Shown: positions 23,975 through 36,794, numbered from the stretch's first letter. The stretch is DNA of 64,000 nt from Omphiscola glabra (GCA_964017045.1 OZ024798.1:29936347-30000346), one strand, 5' to 3'. The notes: a model not told the origin generated them from the letters alone. Numbers and translations are program-made.

Positions 23975-25121
23975 ACATACATAACAATGTTTAGAAAATA
24001 TGTTATTACCCCCAGGTGCCCGCCCCTTTGTTGTAACCTAAATAGTTGAGAATACCTGAATTTCCCAGGTTTTCGCCTACCGACCAGGCCCTGTGTGTCT
24101 GTGGGCTGAGTGCTTCCAGGCGCTCACAGACAAGGAACGATATTTAAAGATGGACCTAGGTATTCTAAGGTAAGAGAGAGAGTGAGAAAAAAATACAAGG
24201 TTGGGGGGGGGGGGGGGGGGGGAACAAGTAGAGGAAATCTAAGATTTCAGACGAGTTTTGGACAAGGTAAGGAGTTCTGGAACTTTCCCACGGTCAAAAT
24301 GGAAAATAAAAAATAAAAAAAAAAATGTATAAAAAACTTAAAAAGGGGAAAACGTATGTTAAGAAGGTACATAGGGCATGGGTGAGTTGGCGTGAAAAAA
24401 TTATGAGATGAAAGTAGCCGGGTGTGTGTGTGTGTGTGGGGGGGGGGGGGGAGTGAGATGGTAGATGAGGAGTCGTTGCCCTTGACGGATGGCATGAATA
24501 GATATTGTTTGTTATTTTTGCGTGTGTTTGTGCTGAAGTCGCTTTCTTCAAAGCGTTGAGAAAATAAGTCTTAGAAAATTGGAGAAGCTAGAATTTTATT
24601 TTTTTTTAAAAACATCTTAGATATTGAAATTAAGATGAAAATTTAGGAATGCTGTTCTGCACTGCTGTGACATACCGTCTTTTAAAACGGAAGTTATGAT
24701 GACATCTATTGGTTTCTCTTCGGATTGGATATTTCCAATGACATGTTTATGTGAACAATAAATCTCGTATCCATCTATACTAATGATCAATTATTCCTAT
24801 GAGGAGGAACACGTGTCAGATATTTAGCTGTGTGGCACTTGGCAAGATTGTGGGCAAGTTAAGGCAATATCCATTTAGTAAACATAACTATAGATACAAA
24901 TACATACAATTACATACAAACACGTACGTATACACATACGTACACATTTTCCGCGTATAGCTAATGCATGGTTGGTTATGGAAGATAAAGAGATGAGTCG
25001 AAAATATACTAAATAGGATGGTATCGATTGAGAAATGGTGAAAATAATCTGACTAATGCACCGGGGATAATGAGAATGAGAAATTTTAAGAGGGGGGGGG
25101 GGGGAAGCGGTGAATTCCAAG
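23975..25121. other. gene-free stretch with G tracts
   Basis: An 18-base G run lies at about 24205-24222, a (GT)n-G run at 24421-24452 and another G run at 25092-25104. No frame is convincing. Repeated TACATACA-like sequence lies at 24895-24940. Confidence 0.45.
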
Positions 25122-25271
25122 CAGTGGCGTCTATTCCACCCCCATAATCCTGAGGGGTGGAAGCCATTCCCTCCACCCCCCAACCTTGCACTTTTGGGAA
25201 TATTCATTCCCCTCCAACTAACTGAAACTGGAAGGAACGTTTTCCCATCCCTTCCTGTGGAGACGCCCGTG
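25122..25271. mobile_element. candidate hAT-like MITE, CAGTGGCGTC ends
   Basis: The 150-bp segment starts CAGTGGCGTCTATTCC and ends GGAGACGCCCGTG, an inverted match. Flanking octamers ATTCCAAG and GTTCCATG agree at six of eight positions. It is non-coding and moderately degraded. Confidence 0.55.
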
Positions 25272-25692
25272 GTTCCATGAATATTTTAATTCAAAGGAAA
25301 TGTGTGTGTGTGTTTGTGTGTGTGTGCGTGTTTGTGTGTGTGCACCTTTTATAAAACTCAATGAAAGAAAAAGTAAGGTTTCAACATCGTATCCTCTAGT
25401 ATCATTTATAAATTATTCACCCTTTCGCCATCTTCACCATAGCTCAGATCATGCCAGGACGGTACAGCGCTTTGGTCAGCTTTGGTGCCGCTTGTACGTC
25501 TCTTCCGTTTGGAAACTATGAGTTTTAATTTTTTTAAATATTAACTATATTGGCCCTCACTATTGACTGCTTGAGTCAGAAATGTGAACTCAGTTTTATA
25601 GATGCATAGATTGATAGATTCATAGATTCGTAGATATCTGGTGTTTATAATAATATATTTCGGCTATACTTGTCGTTTGGGAAGAATACGAC
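25272..25692. other. no gene; (TG)n microsatellite
   Basis: A (TG)n run with TTTG interruptions lies at 25301-25343. The remainder shows no supported feature. Confidence 0.5.
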
Positions 25693-26035
25693 CGGATGGA
25701 CTGGAACAAAACGGATGGGCTGGAACAAAACGGATGGGCTTGAACAAAACGGATGGGCTGGAACAAAACGGATGGGCTGGAACAAAACGGATGGGCTGGA
25801 ACAAAACGGATGGGCTTGAACAAAACGGATGGGCTGAAACAAAACGGATGGGCTGAAACAAAACGGATGGGCTGAAACAAAACGGATGGGCTGGAACAAA
25901 ATGGATGGGCTGAAACAAAACGGATGGGCTGAAACAAAACGGATGGGCTGGAACAAAACGGATGGGCTGAAACAAAACGGATGGGCTGAAACAAAACGGA
26001 TGGGCTGGAACAAAACGGATGGGCTGGAACAAAAC
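25693..26035. repeat. 19-bp minisatellite, 18 units
   Basis: Eighteen copies of GGATGGGCTGGAACAAAAC with a G/A switch (CTGGAAC or CTGAAAC) and a CTTGAAC variant. The minus strand has three long overlapping open frames that only reflect the repeat. Confidence 0.97.
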
Positions 26036-26292
26036 AGAGGCTTTTTGGAATGTGTTGTTTCTTTGTCTAGCTACAAGAACCTTTACTATTACACACGTTC
26101 ACTTACACCTTACACCGTGCTACTGAACAACGTCCTTCCATGCTTACATTGTGCTCCTGTGAAATATTCAATCACAGACTTCGCTGAGGCTGAACTGTTC
26201 TGTATTATGAACTTTGGCCCTTGAACCCGGAGAAAATACTTCACAACAAAAGGAATACATCTGAAAGTGTTACAATCTGAACTGTAACGATC

Positions 26293-28716
26293 GTAAAATT
26301 ACATCGTGGGGAGGGGGGGGGGCATGAAAGTACATCGTGGGGAGGGGGGCATGAAAGTACATCGTGGGGAGGGGGGTCATGAAAGTACATCGTGGGGAGG
26401 GGGGGCATGAAAGTACATCGTGGGGAGGGGGGCATGAAAGTACATCGTGGGGAGGGGGGGCATGAAAGTACATCGTGGGGAGGGGGGGCATGAAAGTACA
26501 TCGTGGGGAGGGGGGCATGAAAGTACATCGTGGGGAGGGGGGGCATGAAAGTACATCGTGGGGAGGGGGGGCATGAAAGTACATCGTGGGGAGGGGGGGC
26601 ATGAAAGTACATCGTGGGGAGGGGGGCATGAAAGCACATCGTGGTGAGGGGGGGCATGAAAGTACATCGTGGGGAGGGGGGGCATGAAAGTACATCGTGG
26701 GGAGGGGGGCATGAAAGTACATCGTGGGGAGGGGGGCATGAAAGTACATCGTGGGGAGGGGGGGCATGAAAGTACATCGTGGGGAGGGGGGGCATGAAAG
26801 TACATCGTGGGGAAGGGGGGCATGAAAGTACATCGTGGGGAGGGGGGGCATGAAAGTACATCGTGGGGAGGGGGGGCATGAAAGTACATCGTGGGGAGGG
26901 GGGTCATGAAAGTACATCGTGGGGAAGGGGGTCATGAAAGTACATCGTGGGGAGGTGGGGCATGAAAGTACATCGTGGGGAGGGGGTCATGAAAGTACAT
27001 CGTGGGGAGGGGGGTCATGAAAGTTAATCGTGGGGAGGGGGGCATGAAAGTACATCGTGGGGAGGGGGGTCATGAAAGTTAATCGTGGGGAGGGGGGCAT
27101 GAAAGTACATCGTGGGGAGGGGGGGCATGAAAGTACATCGTGGGGAAGGGGGCCATGAAAGTACATCGTGGGGAGGGGGGCATGAAATTACATCGTGGGG
27201 AGGGGGGCATGAAAGTACATCGTGGGGAGGGGGGCATGAAAGTACATCGTGGGGAGGGGGGGCATGAAAGTTAATCGTGGGGAAGGGGGTCATGAAAGTA
27301 CATCGTGGGGAGGGGGGCATGAAAGTACATCGTGGGGAGGGGGGGCATGAAAGTACATCGTGGGGAGGGGGGCATGAAAGTACATCGTGGGGAGGGGGTC
27401 ATGAAAGTACATCGTGGGGAGGGGGGCATGAAAGTACATCGTGGGGAGTGGGGCATGAAAGTACATCGTGGGGAGGGGGGGCATGAAAGTACATCGTGGG
27501 GAGGGGGGGCATGAAAGTACATCGTGGGGAGGGGGGCATGAAAGTACATAGTGGGTAGGAGGGGCATGAAAGTACATCGTGGGGAGTGGGGCATGAAAGT
27601 ACATCGTGGGGAGGGGGGGCATGAAAGTACATCGTGGGGATGGGGGGCATGAAAGTACATCGTGGGGAGGGGGGCATGAAAGTACATCGTGGGGAGGAGG
27701 GGCATGAAAGTACATCGTGGGGAGGGGGGCATGAAAGTACATCGTGGGTAGGGGGGGCATGAAAGTACATCGTGGGGAGGGGGGCATGAAAGTACATCGT
27801 GGGGAGGGGGGCATGAAAGTACATCGTGGGGAGGGGGGCATGAAAGTACATCGTGGGGAGGGGGGGCATGAAAGTACATCGTGGGGAGGGGGGGCATGAA
27901 AGTACATCGTGGGGAGGGGGAGGCATGAAAGTACATCGTGGGGAGGGGGGCATGAAAGTACATCGTGGGGAGGGGGGGCATGAAAGTACATCGTGGGGAG
28001 GGGGCATGAAAGTACATCGTGGTGAGGGGGGGCATGAAAGTACATCGTGGGGAGGGGGGGCATGAAAGTACATCGTGGGGAGGGGGGCATGAAAGTACAT
28101 CGTGGGGAGGGGGGGCATGAAAGTACATCGTGGGGAGGGGGGGCATGAAAGTACATCGTGGGGAGGGGGGGCATGAAAGTACATCGTGGGGAAGGGGGGC
28201 ATGAAAGTACATCGTGGGGAGGGGGGGCATGAAAGTACATCGTGGGGAGGGGGTCATGAAAGTACATCGTGGGGAGGGGGGTCATGAAAGTACATCGTGG
28301 GGAGGGGGGTCATGAAAGTACATCGTGGGGAGGGGGGCATGAAAGTACATAGTGGGGAGGGGGTCATGAAAGTACATCGTGGGGAGGGGGGGTCATGAAA
28401 GTACATCGTGGGGAGGGGGTCATGAAAGTACATCGTGGGGAGGGGGGTCATGAAAGTACATCGTGGGGAGGGGGGCATGAAAGTACATCGTGGGGAGGGG
28501 GGGTCATGAAAGTACATCGTGGGGAGGGGGGCATGAAAGTACATCGTGGGGAAGGGGGGGCATGAAAGTACATCGTCGGGGGGGTCATGAAAGTACATCG
28601 TGGGTAATGGGGGCATGAAAGTACATCGTCGGGGGGGGGGTCATGAAAGTACATCGTGAGGAAGGGGACATGAAAGTACATCGTCGGGGGGGGGGGTCAT
28701 GAAAGTACATTGTGGG
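26293..28716. repeat. G-rich minisatellite of about 28 bp, about 86 units
   Basis: Units read CATGAAAGTACATCGTGGGG, then A and a run of 5-8 G. The G-run length varies between units, so the unit is 27-29 bp. Deviating copies (AAAGTTAATCG, GGGGTCATG, GGGTAGG, CGTCGGGGGG) are grouped towards 27.0 and 28.5-28.7 kb. Each unit offers two G tracts, so neighbouring units could form G-quadruplexes. Long C-rich frames on the minus strand, up to about 330 codons, are artefacts. Confidence 0.97.
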
Positions 28717-28992
28717 GAGGGAGGGTATATTTTTCAAGCCAGGACTTTCTGACGTCCACAAATATTGTTGAAGCACAAAACTTTGGAATATTTTGGTTAC
28801 CCTAGTTATGGTGGACATTGTTGGAGATGTAAGTTAAGAAGTTTACCTGTGTGTTCATTGTTGACTAGATTTTTTTTTTTACTTCTTTAATTTGGAAATT
28901 TAAAAAATGTTAACACTGACGTAGAGCTTTGTTTACCGCTTTGGAATAGTGAGAACTTTATTAGAACTATTAGATTAACTAATTATAAAAGT
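28717..28992. other. no feature recognised
   Basis: Short AT-rich spacer between the G-rich array and the retroelement fragment. Confidence 0.4.
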
Positions 28993-29297
28993 GTTGGACT
29001 GCGATCAAGCTTTAAAATAGATTAATTAGACACCGACAATCTGTGTCGATATAACAATATATATTGAGCTTTAATAATAATTGTACATTACACATAAGTA
29101 AACGTTTCGGCACATGCCTTCATCAGTACAACAAGACATAGAAATAAGGTTAAATCAAATTTACTTATACATATAGATATATCCTACCTACAAAAGAGAG
29201 AGATAAAAACCAGACAGAAACAAAGTAAAAAAAAAAGAACGGAAAGAAGTGACTTGAAGTAAAATGTAAAAGCCCAATCAGGAAAAAGACATGGCAG
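28993..29297 (-). mobile_element. Penelope-like element, 3' non-coding end
   Basis: This lies directly downstream (minus strand) of the endonuclease remnant at 29298. It carries AAACGTTTCGGCACATGCCT next to TCATCAG, a string I associate with Penelope-like 3' regions. The outer part (GTTGGACTGCGATCAAGC, then GAGCTTTAATAATAATTG) recurs at 33203-33435, and its complement recurs at 38372-38463, so three related 3' ends lie in the window. Confidence 0.75.
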
Positions 29298-29735
29298 TTA
29301 CGTAAAATTGTGGATTAGGTTTATCCCGTATGGAGTTAACGTACCAAATCTTGTTGTTAATTTATTCTCCATATAGATCCTATCCGATGTGTTACTAGTA
29401 ATAGAAGTATACAGTGTACCAGTAACTGCGATGTCTAAAATGCCATCATGGTTAGTGCTATTGAAATGTTCGGAGACCGGACAGAGAGCCTGTTTATTTA
29501 TGTTATAGAGGTGTTCTATAAATCGGTCTCCAAGACGACAACCTGTCTCTCCTACGTATAATTTACCACATGTTTTTACAAAGGATAGTGTAAATCACAT
29601 TGCGACTTGTGCAGGTAAAGCCATCCTTTATTTGAATATTTCCAGAGGTTTCCTCGGAGACGCTCCCGCTTGTCCTACCAAGTACTTTTTATCCCTTACT
29701 TTATGGTAATTACGCTATATGAATAGCCATTACTA
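29298..29735 (-). pseudogene. Penelope-like element GIY-YIG endonuclease remnant
   Basis: This is the C-terminal endonuclease part of a Penelope-like retroelement, which in intact elements nicks target DNA for integration. On the minus strand, TSGNIQIKDGFTCTSRNVIY is followed by TILC, and after a one-base frameshift near 29576 by CGKLYVGETGCRLGDRFIEH. The frame then reads through EHFNSTNHDG to FGTLTPYGINLIHNFT and a TAA at 29298-29300. KLYVGET is the GIY-YIG signature region, and the R..DR and E..L residues that follow fit the family. The reverse transcriptase part is absent, and a stop lies upstream near 29690. The fragment is 5'-truncated and cannot make a functional protein. The family call rests on motif recognition. 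Confidence 0.82.
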
Positions 29736-29819
29736 AATCGGTATTTATAGATATTACACGTCAGCATATTCCTTAAAGTTTACAGCAATTTCTTATAAGT
29801 ATCACCAATGGCGTCACTG

Positions 29820-30365
29820 CTGGTGCGTGGATCCACCCTCACAGAGTGACACCCTCACAGGGTGACACCCTCACAGGTGGCAGGATGACACCCTCACAGG
29901 TGGCAGGGTGACACCCTCATAGGTGGTGTGATACCTAATGGAAAATGAAAATTTAGTTCTAGACGGCCTCAACTCAGTTAAATACGAGAGCAGGGTGCCA
30001 CCAGAACAGGTTGCCAAAAGAATAAGGTGCCACCAGACCATGAGGGTTCAAGAGAGACGTGTATCACCTGATGATAGTGAAGGGTGTCATCAGATAAGGT
30101 TTCAAACATAACAGGGTGCCACCAAGACAGGATGCCAACATGGCAGGGTGCCATCATACAGGGTATCACCATAACGGGCTTCCACCAGGACAGGATACCC
30201 GCATAACAGGGTGTCACAAGGACAGGGTGCCAACATAGCAGGGTGCCACCAGGACAGAGTGGGACCAGACAGTGCGGTCACCAGAGTAGCGTGCCATCAG
30301 AGCAGGGTGTCATCAGACAGAGAAGTGGGGCCATTGGAGTAGGTTGTCACCGGAGTAAGGTTGGG
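29820..30365. repeat. degenerate minisatellites of CACCCTCACAG and CAGGGTGCCACCAG type
   Basis: The part at 29836-29935 holds about five copies of GACACCCTCACAGGTGGCAG. The part at 29990-30365 holds about eighteen strongly diverged copies of a roughly 20-bp unit, CAGGGTGCCACCAGGACAGG. The two share the GGGTG(A/C)CACC core and may be one old array. Confidence 0.8.
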
Positions 30366-33202
30366 AATCCTTCCTATAGCCTCTCATTTTTCCAACAGAT
30401 AGTATCACGAACGGTGTGATTGTTGCTTTATTTGAGAAATGAGTTTTAACACTGTAACTAAAGAGGAACTAGTTGCTATCTACCATGGAATAATCCACAC
30501 TTTCTGGTCTTGCATTTCGTGAATATAAAGGGATAGGTGAAGAATGTTTATTTTGATGACGTAATGGACATGTGTGATGACGTGATGGACATGTTTGATA
30601 TAACGTGATGGACATGTGTGCATCTTTGGAGAACAGAAGAGTAGAATTTTAAGTGAAACGATTCATGTTTCTTGAAAGAGTAATTATGTTCCTTTTTTTT
30701 TGTTGTTGTAAAACACTCTTACCTCTTATTACGACTATTGTTACTTGATGATTCTGTATTACTATGTATATGTGTTTCTTTGTGTTACTTTGTATTACTT
30801 TGTATTACTATGTATATGTGTTACTTTGTATTACTACGTACTACTATGTAACAGTATCCATCAATATGTATTACTTTGTATCAAAGGTAATAAATATTTA
30901 TCACTATGTGTAATGATATATCACTATGCATAACTTAGTATCACTATGTATCACTGTGTAACTCTAAGCCTCAATGCGCATCGCCCTGAGATCACGATTA
31001 CCGTGCCCGACATACAGATATGGTTTATGCAGAAATTCGAGGCGAACATCAACGAAACGCCTCATTTGGAGGCCTAATTAATCCTATCAAAACATACGTG
31101 TCTTCATTTACAGCAGCGGGATAACATCGCCGTCCGCACCGTGCCACGCGTGGAGCAGGCGTGTGCGTGAGATGTTACATACAAGATGTACTCACGTCTG
31201 ATAATAACACGCATTCACACTGTCGTGCCACGGACGTAGCTCAGCCCATCACGATATAAGTAGCCTTATGTTTAATTAAACATACGGTTACATACATGCA
31301 GTGGGAGAAGGATGGAAAGGTTGATAATTTGTTGGGGTTTTTTCTTCTTCAAATAATACAATTCAAGAAAGGTAGAGAGCAAAGCAAAATAAATGGTTGT
31401 AAAATAACAATTTAAAAAAACAAAATTATTATTATTATTATTAATATTATTATAAGAAGTTTTTTTAATAGCGTAGTACCCCATCCTAGGGCTGGGCTCA
31501 CCTCACCACGCTGTACATACAATTTAACAAACATAATCATGAACTTAAAAAGTATCAGAGAGAAGCATAGGAAGAAGAACCGAAAAGCGAAAGAGGTAGG
31601 TAATATAAAGAAATACAGATGGCTGACCACTCCATCCCCCCACCCCACCCACTCCCCCACCCTCAAAATTTTTGTAAAAAAAATTAGAGAGACAGCAGAA
31701 GAGAGAGAGAGGGAGGGGGAAAGAACGAAAGTATATGCATTAAATATATGTATAGATAATATCTTCTGCTTTCTCTCCTCCTTATTTATATATTGTGTGT
31801 AAAAAGAAAGAAAGGGAAAAGAATGAATTGATCTAAAGAAAGACACACCTGCGTATGGAGACGATTGCTGAAACAGAGAAAATGTGTTTTAATTGTGGGG
31901 GGGGGGGGCGGCACTGACACAGAGGTGGAGGAAATAACAAGGGGCGGCTGGGGTTGTAATTGTTCTGTGGACTGGATACGTGCGTCTGTAAGGGGGGCGG
32001 GGGGTAGGTGGATGTGGTGGAGATAGGTGGATGGGGTGGAGGTTCAACTGCTGAAATACTACAAGATGACCGAGTTTAGACGATTGGAGGTCTGGGGGAG
32101 GAAAGAGGGCAGACAGTTATTAAGTTTTATTTGTGGTGATAATGGTCGTGGGGGTGTAGCCTGTGCTGGTGGTGCTGGTAGTCGTGGTGGAAGTGGTGGA
32201 AGTGGTGGTAGTGGTACTGCGGCTGGTAGAGGTGTGGTGGTTGTGTTGTAGGTGGTGGTAACGATGGTGCTGAAGCTGGTGGTCGTTGTGGTGGTGGTGT
32301 GGTTGGGGGGTTGTGATGGTATTGTTGATGGAGATTGTGGTGGTGGTGTTGTTGGCTGTCGTGTTGGTGATGGTGTCACCTGAAGAACAGTGAATAACGT
32401 TTTGTATAAATAATATCATTTTACAGTTGATAATGGTCTCTTCCCCACGCTCCTAAATCTCTTTCAAATATTACAATACAATAAATTGGGCCTACTATGT
32501 ATTTTAAAAAACATGTGAGAGTTTAAAAAAAAAAAAAATTCAGATAATATGGTGTGTACAAGGGAGAGAAGCGTTTTATAGAAGTAAACAATGTCCACCA
32601 GGCGCATGGTGCAGTTTCACTCTGAAGAAACGATAAACTTGAGAGTTATCTCCCCCTTTTTCGTAATTACTCACGGACCAGGTGCATTATTTAAGAGGCA
32701 GTCAAGCCTGGCTCCTTGCATTCCCACTCTCTCACTCCCTCCCTCTCCCCGCTTCCCTCATTCTTTCTCCACTCCCCCACATCCCCCCACACTCTTTCTC
32801 GCCTCTCCCTCCCCACAATGGTACCTACGTTACCTGTCAACACTGCCGTCCCTGGCAATAAATGTTACGCTAGGGTCGCACGTGCGGCCTAATAGGATGG
32901 AAGGTAGTGGGAAGCAGGGGTGCATTGGATGATGGGCTGGGGAGGGGCTGGTAGGAGCGCTTCAGCTATACAGATCTTACAACAACGGTCTGCATGGAGG
33001 CCGAAGGATGCCGATGGTCAAGAAGTGTGCAGCTTGCTGTCTGTGGGTGGATAGCACGCCCCGTAGCTCGCCGGAGGGGGTTAAGATTTGTGTAAGCCGC
33101 CATACCCCCTGGCTTTTATTTGGTAAGAAGTTCAGTAGGTCAGAAATGAAACGGAGTTGGAACGGGCCAGGGGTGAGTGGGGAAAGATATCTGCTCAATT
33201 CA
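30366..33202. other. gene-free stretch with simple repeats
   Basis: Three copies of a GTGATGGACATGTGTGATGA-like unit lie at 30555-30620. Imperfect TATTACTTTGTATTACTATG repeats run over 30745-30955. A (TTA)n stretch lies at 31427-31452, an 11-base G run near 31899 and a GGTGGT-rich tract at 32150-32370. The part at 32580-33200 has mixed composition and several frames of 60-113 codons without any domain. No RNA gene is recognised. Confidence 0.45.
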
Positions 33203-33435
33203 AAGCGTGTTGGACTGTGATAAAGCCTTAAAGTAGATTAACTAGACACAAACAATTAACAAAATATGTTCAGCTTTAATAATGATCAAACAGAATACAG
33301 TTGTAAATTTTTTTGGCAAATGCATTCATCAGAACAAAATAAAACAAGACCAAAAAAAACATTCATATAAGTACAAATTAAATTTACATAATGTATATGT
33401 AAATGTATCCTACCTAAAGATCAGATAAAATAATA
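33203..33435 (-). mobile_element. Penelope-like element 3' end, copy 2
   Basis: This aligns with 28993-29215: GTTGGACTGTGATAAAGCCT, then AGATTAACTAGACAC, TTCAGCTTTAATAATGATC, GCATTCATCAG and GTATCCTACCT follow in the same order and orientation. There is no endonuclease frame here, so it is a truncated 3' fragment. Confidence 0.7.
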
Positions 33436-33847
33436 AGAGTGGCGCAAGTGGGCAAGAAGAGGCTCTTGCCTCCTGTCTTGCAACCAGTGAATTATCCCCT
33501 TAAAAAAACCACGCACATTAACATCGCGAACCCCTCTGAACCATAGGAGCCATAATGATCAATGCATTGATCGTGGGCCCTGAAAGCATAGAAGAGAAGA
33601 AGAGTGTACATTTGTACGGTGTACGAAGTATGATGATTATTAAAGCTGAACGCGTTTTGTTGTAGTAACACTAATTGTTTGCATCTAGTTAATCTCAATT
33701 CAAGCAGTGGCCAGCAAACTCATTTACGGGTATGTAAAAAAATAATGCATGTACCAGAGTTTTATTGAAAATCTGTATATGTAAGTAAAAGCACTTGTTT
33801 ATTTATAGCATACAAAGAGTTTAAAAACACAAAATCGAAGTTTTGGG
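33436..33847. other. no feature recognised
   Basis: No supported gene, RNA or transposon end. Confidence 0.4.
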
Positions 33848-34040
33848 CATTGTGTATGATACCTGCTCACTGTGCGTTGTGTATGATACCTGCTCACTGT
33901 GCATTGTGTAAGATACCTGCTCACTGTGCATTGTGTAAGATACCTACTCACACTGCGTTGTGTAAGATACCTACTCACAGTGCATTGTTTAAGATACCTG
34001 CTTACAGTGCGTTGTGTAAGATACCTGCTCACTGTGCATC
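33848..34040. repeat. 27-bp minisatellite
   Basis: Seven copies of a 27-bp unit with GTGTAAGATACCTGCTCACT then GTGCATT. The unit is a multiple of three, but no start or splice context supports coding. Confidence 0.94.
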
Positions 34041-34327
34041 TACAATGGCAGTCAAATCTCTTTCTTGGTTCTGTGAACTGTTTTGCTCCCCCCCCCCATA
34101 AAGGGCCTCACCCTAGTGAGAGCCTCAACTCACTCCGCTGTCGCGCGAGTAAAAAAGCCCGCTGATGACGCGTGTGTTTGTTGTGTGTCGGCGCGAGTAC
34201 TATGTGTGTTGTAGTTTATTGGATCATTTGTGTTGTTATGTGTTGTCTTATGGACATATTTGACTGCACATTGTAGGTTGGTTTACTGGATGATCGGGGG
34301 GGGGGGGGTCTGGGCGTACATGATGTG

Positions 34328-34475
34328 CGCTGGACGTAAGGGATGTGTGTCGGGGCGTAAGGGATGTGTGTCGGGGCGTAAGGGATGTGTGTCGGGGCGT
34401 AAGGGATGTGTGTCGGGGCGAAGGGATGTGTCGGGGCGTATGGGATAGGTCGTAAGGGATCTGTTTCGCGATGTA
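34328..34475. repeat. 21-bp minisatellite
   Basis: Five clean copies of GGATGTGTGTCGGGGCGTAA plus one base are followed by decayed copies to about 34475. A G run precedes it at about 34297-34309. Confidence 0.88.
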
Positions 34476-34796
34476 TTGAATGAGTGTCAGGATAATGGGA
34501 TGTGTTTCAGTAGTATTGCATGTGCGAAGAAAAAAAAAATAAAAACCCTAACTCCCTGACATAATGAACATGAACACCAATTTCCCACATCTACAGCTTT
34601 CAGTCCGGAAAATATCACATCATTTATTGGCTATGACAGAAAACTACGACAATGACGTCATCAGTATGGTTGTAGTTTTGTAAACATAAACAATACGCGT
34701 AACATAATAATAACAAAAGTTCTCCGTACCGTATTTCCCAACGTTACAAATTGGAATTTTAACACCGAACAAGATTGTTACCGGCATTCATATTTT

Positions 34797-35012
34797 TTAA
34801 AGCTATGCGTATAGAGTCTGATTCTTGTATAAGTTAGCTAAAGCTATATGAATTCAATTCTGATTATTTTATATAAATATTTTATTATTTTAAAGTTTTA
34901 TGACTATATGAATAAAGTCTGATTCTTGTATACGCTAGCTAAAGCTATATGAATAATGTATTATTCTTGTAGACGCTAGCTAAAACTATATTAATAAAGT
35001 CTGATTCTTATA
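34797..35012. repeat. degenerate 41-57-bp tandem repeat
   Basis: Four copies of a unit with AAGTCTGATTCTTGTATACG followed by CTAGCTAAAGCTATATGAAT. The second unit carries an AT-rich insertion. Confidence 0.85.
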
Positions 35013-36351
35013 TACGCCATGGTAGTGTCGTTGACATTTAACTTGTATTTAATGTCTTGGTTCTCTGTCTCTGTCCACTTCCTAAACATAATTTGAAGCA
35101 TGAGTGGTGATAGCATATCCGATGATAGACTACTTAGGAAGGTCAGTGCTGCGTTGAATTGACTGACCAATATGCACAAGTGCACGATGACATCAACAAT
35201 AAATGTGCGCGTTGTGCAGCGACACAATTTAGATGTTGACAAATGCAAAGATTTTAGAGAAAGCTACCCCCCCCCCCACTCCCCACAACCACATTACCTA
35301 ATATCCGCCCATGATGTTATGTCCTAGTTAAACCGCGAGTGCAACGTTTTTATTTTTTTTTAGGTTACCGTGACAATAAATGCTCAGTAAGCCGATTGAT
35401 GGGTGTGAATTGCACTGAGTGGGTGATTCATCTGTAATTGAACAGACCAACTGGCACGTTTACGAATATCATCATTCGAAACAGCTCCAGATTTTTTCAA
35501 CACTGTTTGCTATATATATATATATATATATAGTTATTTTTAAAGATAACTTTACAGTTTACTTTAAACGAGTAACAAAACTCAGTTGAGTAACAGCCCT
35601 AATCGCCATCTACAAACTGTAACCTTGTACTGGGTGTCCGGTCCCATCCGCCCCCCCCCTCCCTTCTTCCATTTTTTTTTAAAGCTGTAGTAAACACCGC
35701 ACGTAGCCCGGGCCCTTAGATGGCGTTGCTATTTTTAGCGCTGATTTCAAGCGACATCGACTGGCGGGGGTCAAACCGCTACACAGGGTCACATCGAAGC
35801 CTCGTCATCAACACAGAATCACCGCCCCGGGACACTGGTAAATCTTTAAACAAACTTTTTTTTTACAAACTACATGTAAGTATATATAGCAGTTACAAAC
35901 ACTGTTAGAACAGAGCGCAATCCTTTTATTATTATTGTTATTTCTAAAACGTATTTTAATTAGATACTGTACTCGGATAGCTTCGTAAATAGTTTCGTTT
36001 GTTTACAGTTTTCTGCCCAGTCGGATATATATATATATATATATAATTTTTTTTTTCCTCTTGGACGAGAAACATCAACATCAACTACGTGATCACGTGA
36101 CGTAGCGAAAAGCAAGCGCGGCGTGCCGGACGCCATCTGTTGGCTAACATTAATTTAGGCATTGCTGTTGACAAAATAAACCAGGGAAGTGCGGGGGGCC
36201 AGCTTTTCGATACACCGCAGTCACAAAGAATGCAGTGCTTCATTACGCACGGGAAATATACCCATAAATATATCAGCTCAAATAAAATTTATTTAAATAA
36301 GAATTATTTAACATATAAGGGCGTCATTCGGGTAGGGTATATGTATGTATG
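35013..36351. other. gene-free stretch; two (TA)n tracts
   Basis: (TA)n runs lie at about 35513-35531 and 36027-36044. The part at 35700-35830 is GC-richer. No coding frame with a recognisable domain is present. Confidence 0.45.
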
Positions 36352-36551
36352 CAGGGCCGACCCTAACAATTGCGGGGCCCTATGCGAAACGGATTGCGCG
36401 GGGCCCAGTCTGGGTAGGAATAAGGATAATAAGTGAAAATTAAGATTTCGTATTAGAAAATAAATTCTATGTATGTAGGTGGGGCGGGAGCCTATGAAAG
36501 TGCGGGGGCCACTGCGGCAGCATAGGTTGCAGTGGCCTAAGGCCGGCCCTG
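36352..36551. mobile_element. MITE with CAGGGCCGGCC ends
   Basis: The 200-bp element starts CAGGGCCGACCCTAAC and ends CTAAGGCCGGCCCTG, a long inverted match. Flanks TATGTATG (36344-36351) and TATGTATT (36552-36559) agree at seven of eight bases, as expected of a hAT-type insertion. A right end of the same kind (CCGGCCCTG) stands alone at 61086-61096. Confidence 0.82.
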
Positions 36552-36794
36552 TATGTATTGCTTTGAGCTTGTTTAGTAATGGTGGTCAATGGCGAAATGT
36601 CTTCCGCACCCCCTCCCCCACTCCTTCACATCAATTGCATTGATCGGCTATTATCATTCCAAAGAATGAAAGCGGAACATCATAAAACGATAGGTTGAGA
36701 GTTGAGAGGATGATTAGTCTACCATTATTTTTGTTATGCAGGTTGGGATTATACTTTTTTTGGTTTTGATTTTTTTGTTATGGTGGTTGGGAAG

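Noticed and set aside
27271..28285. Minus-strand open frames of about 330 codons rich in Pro, Cys and His
   Set aside because: They are translations of the G-rich array in two overlapping frames; variable G runs would shift the frame between individuals.
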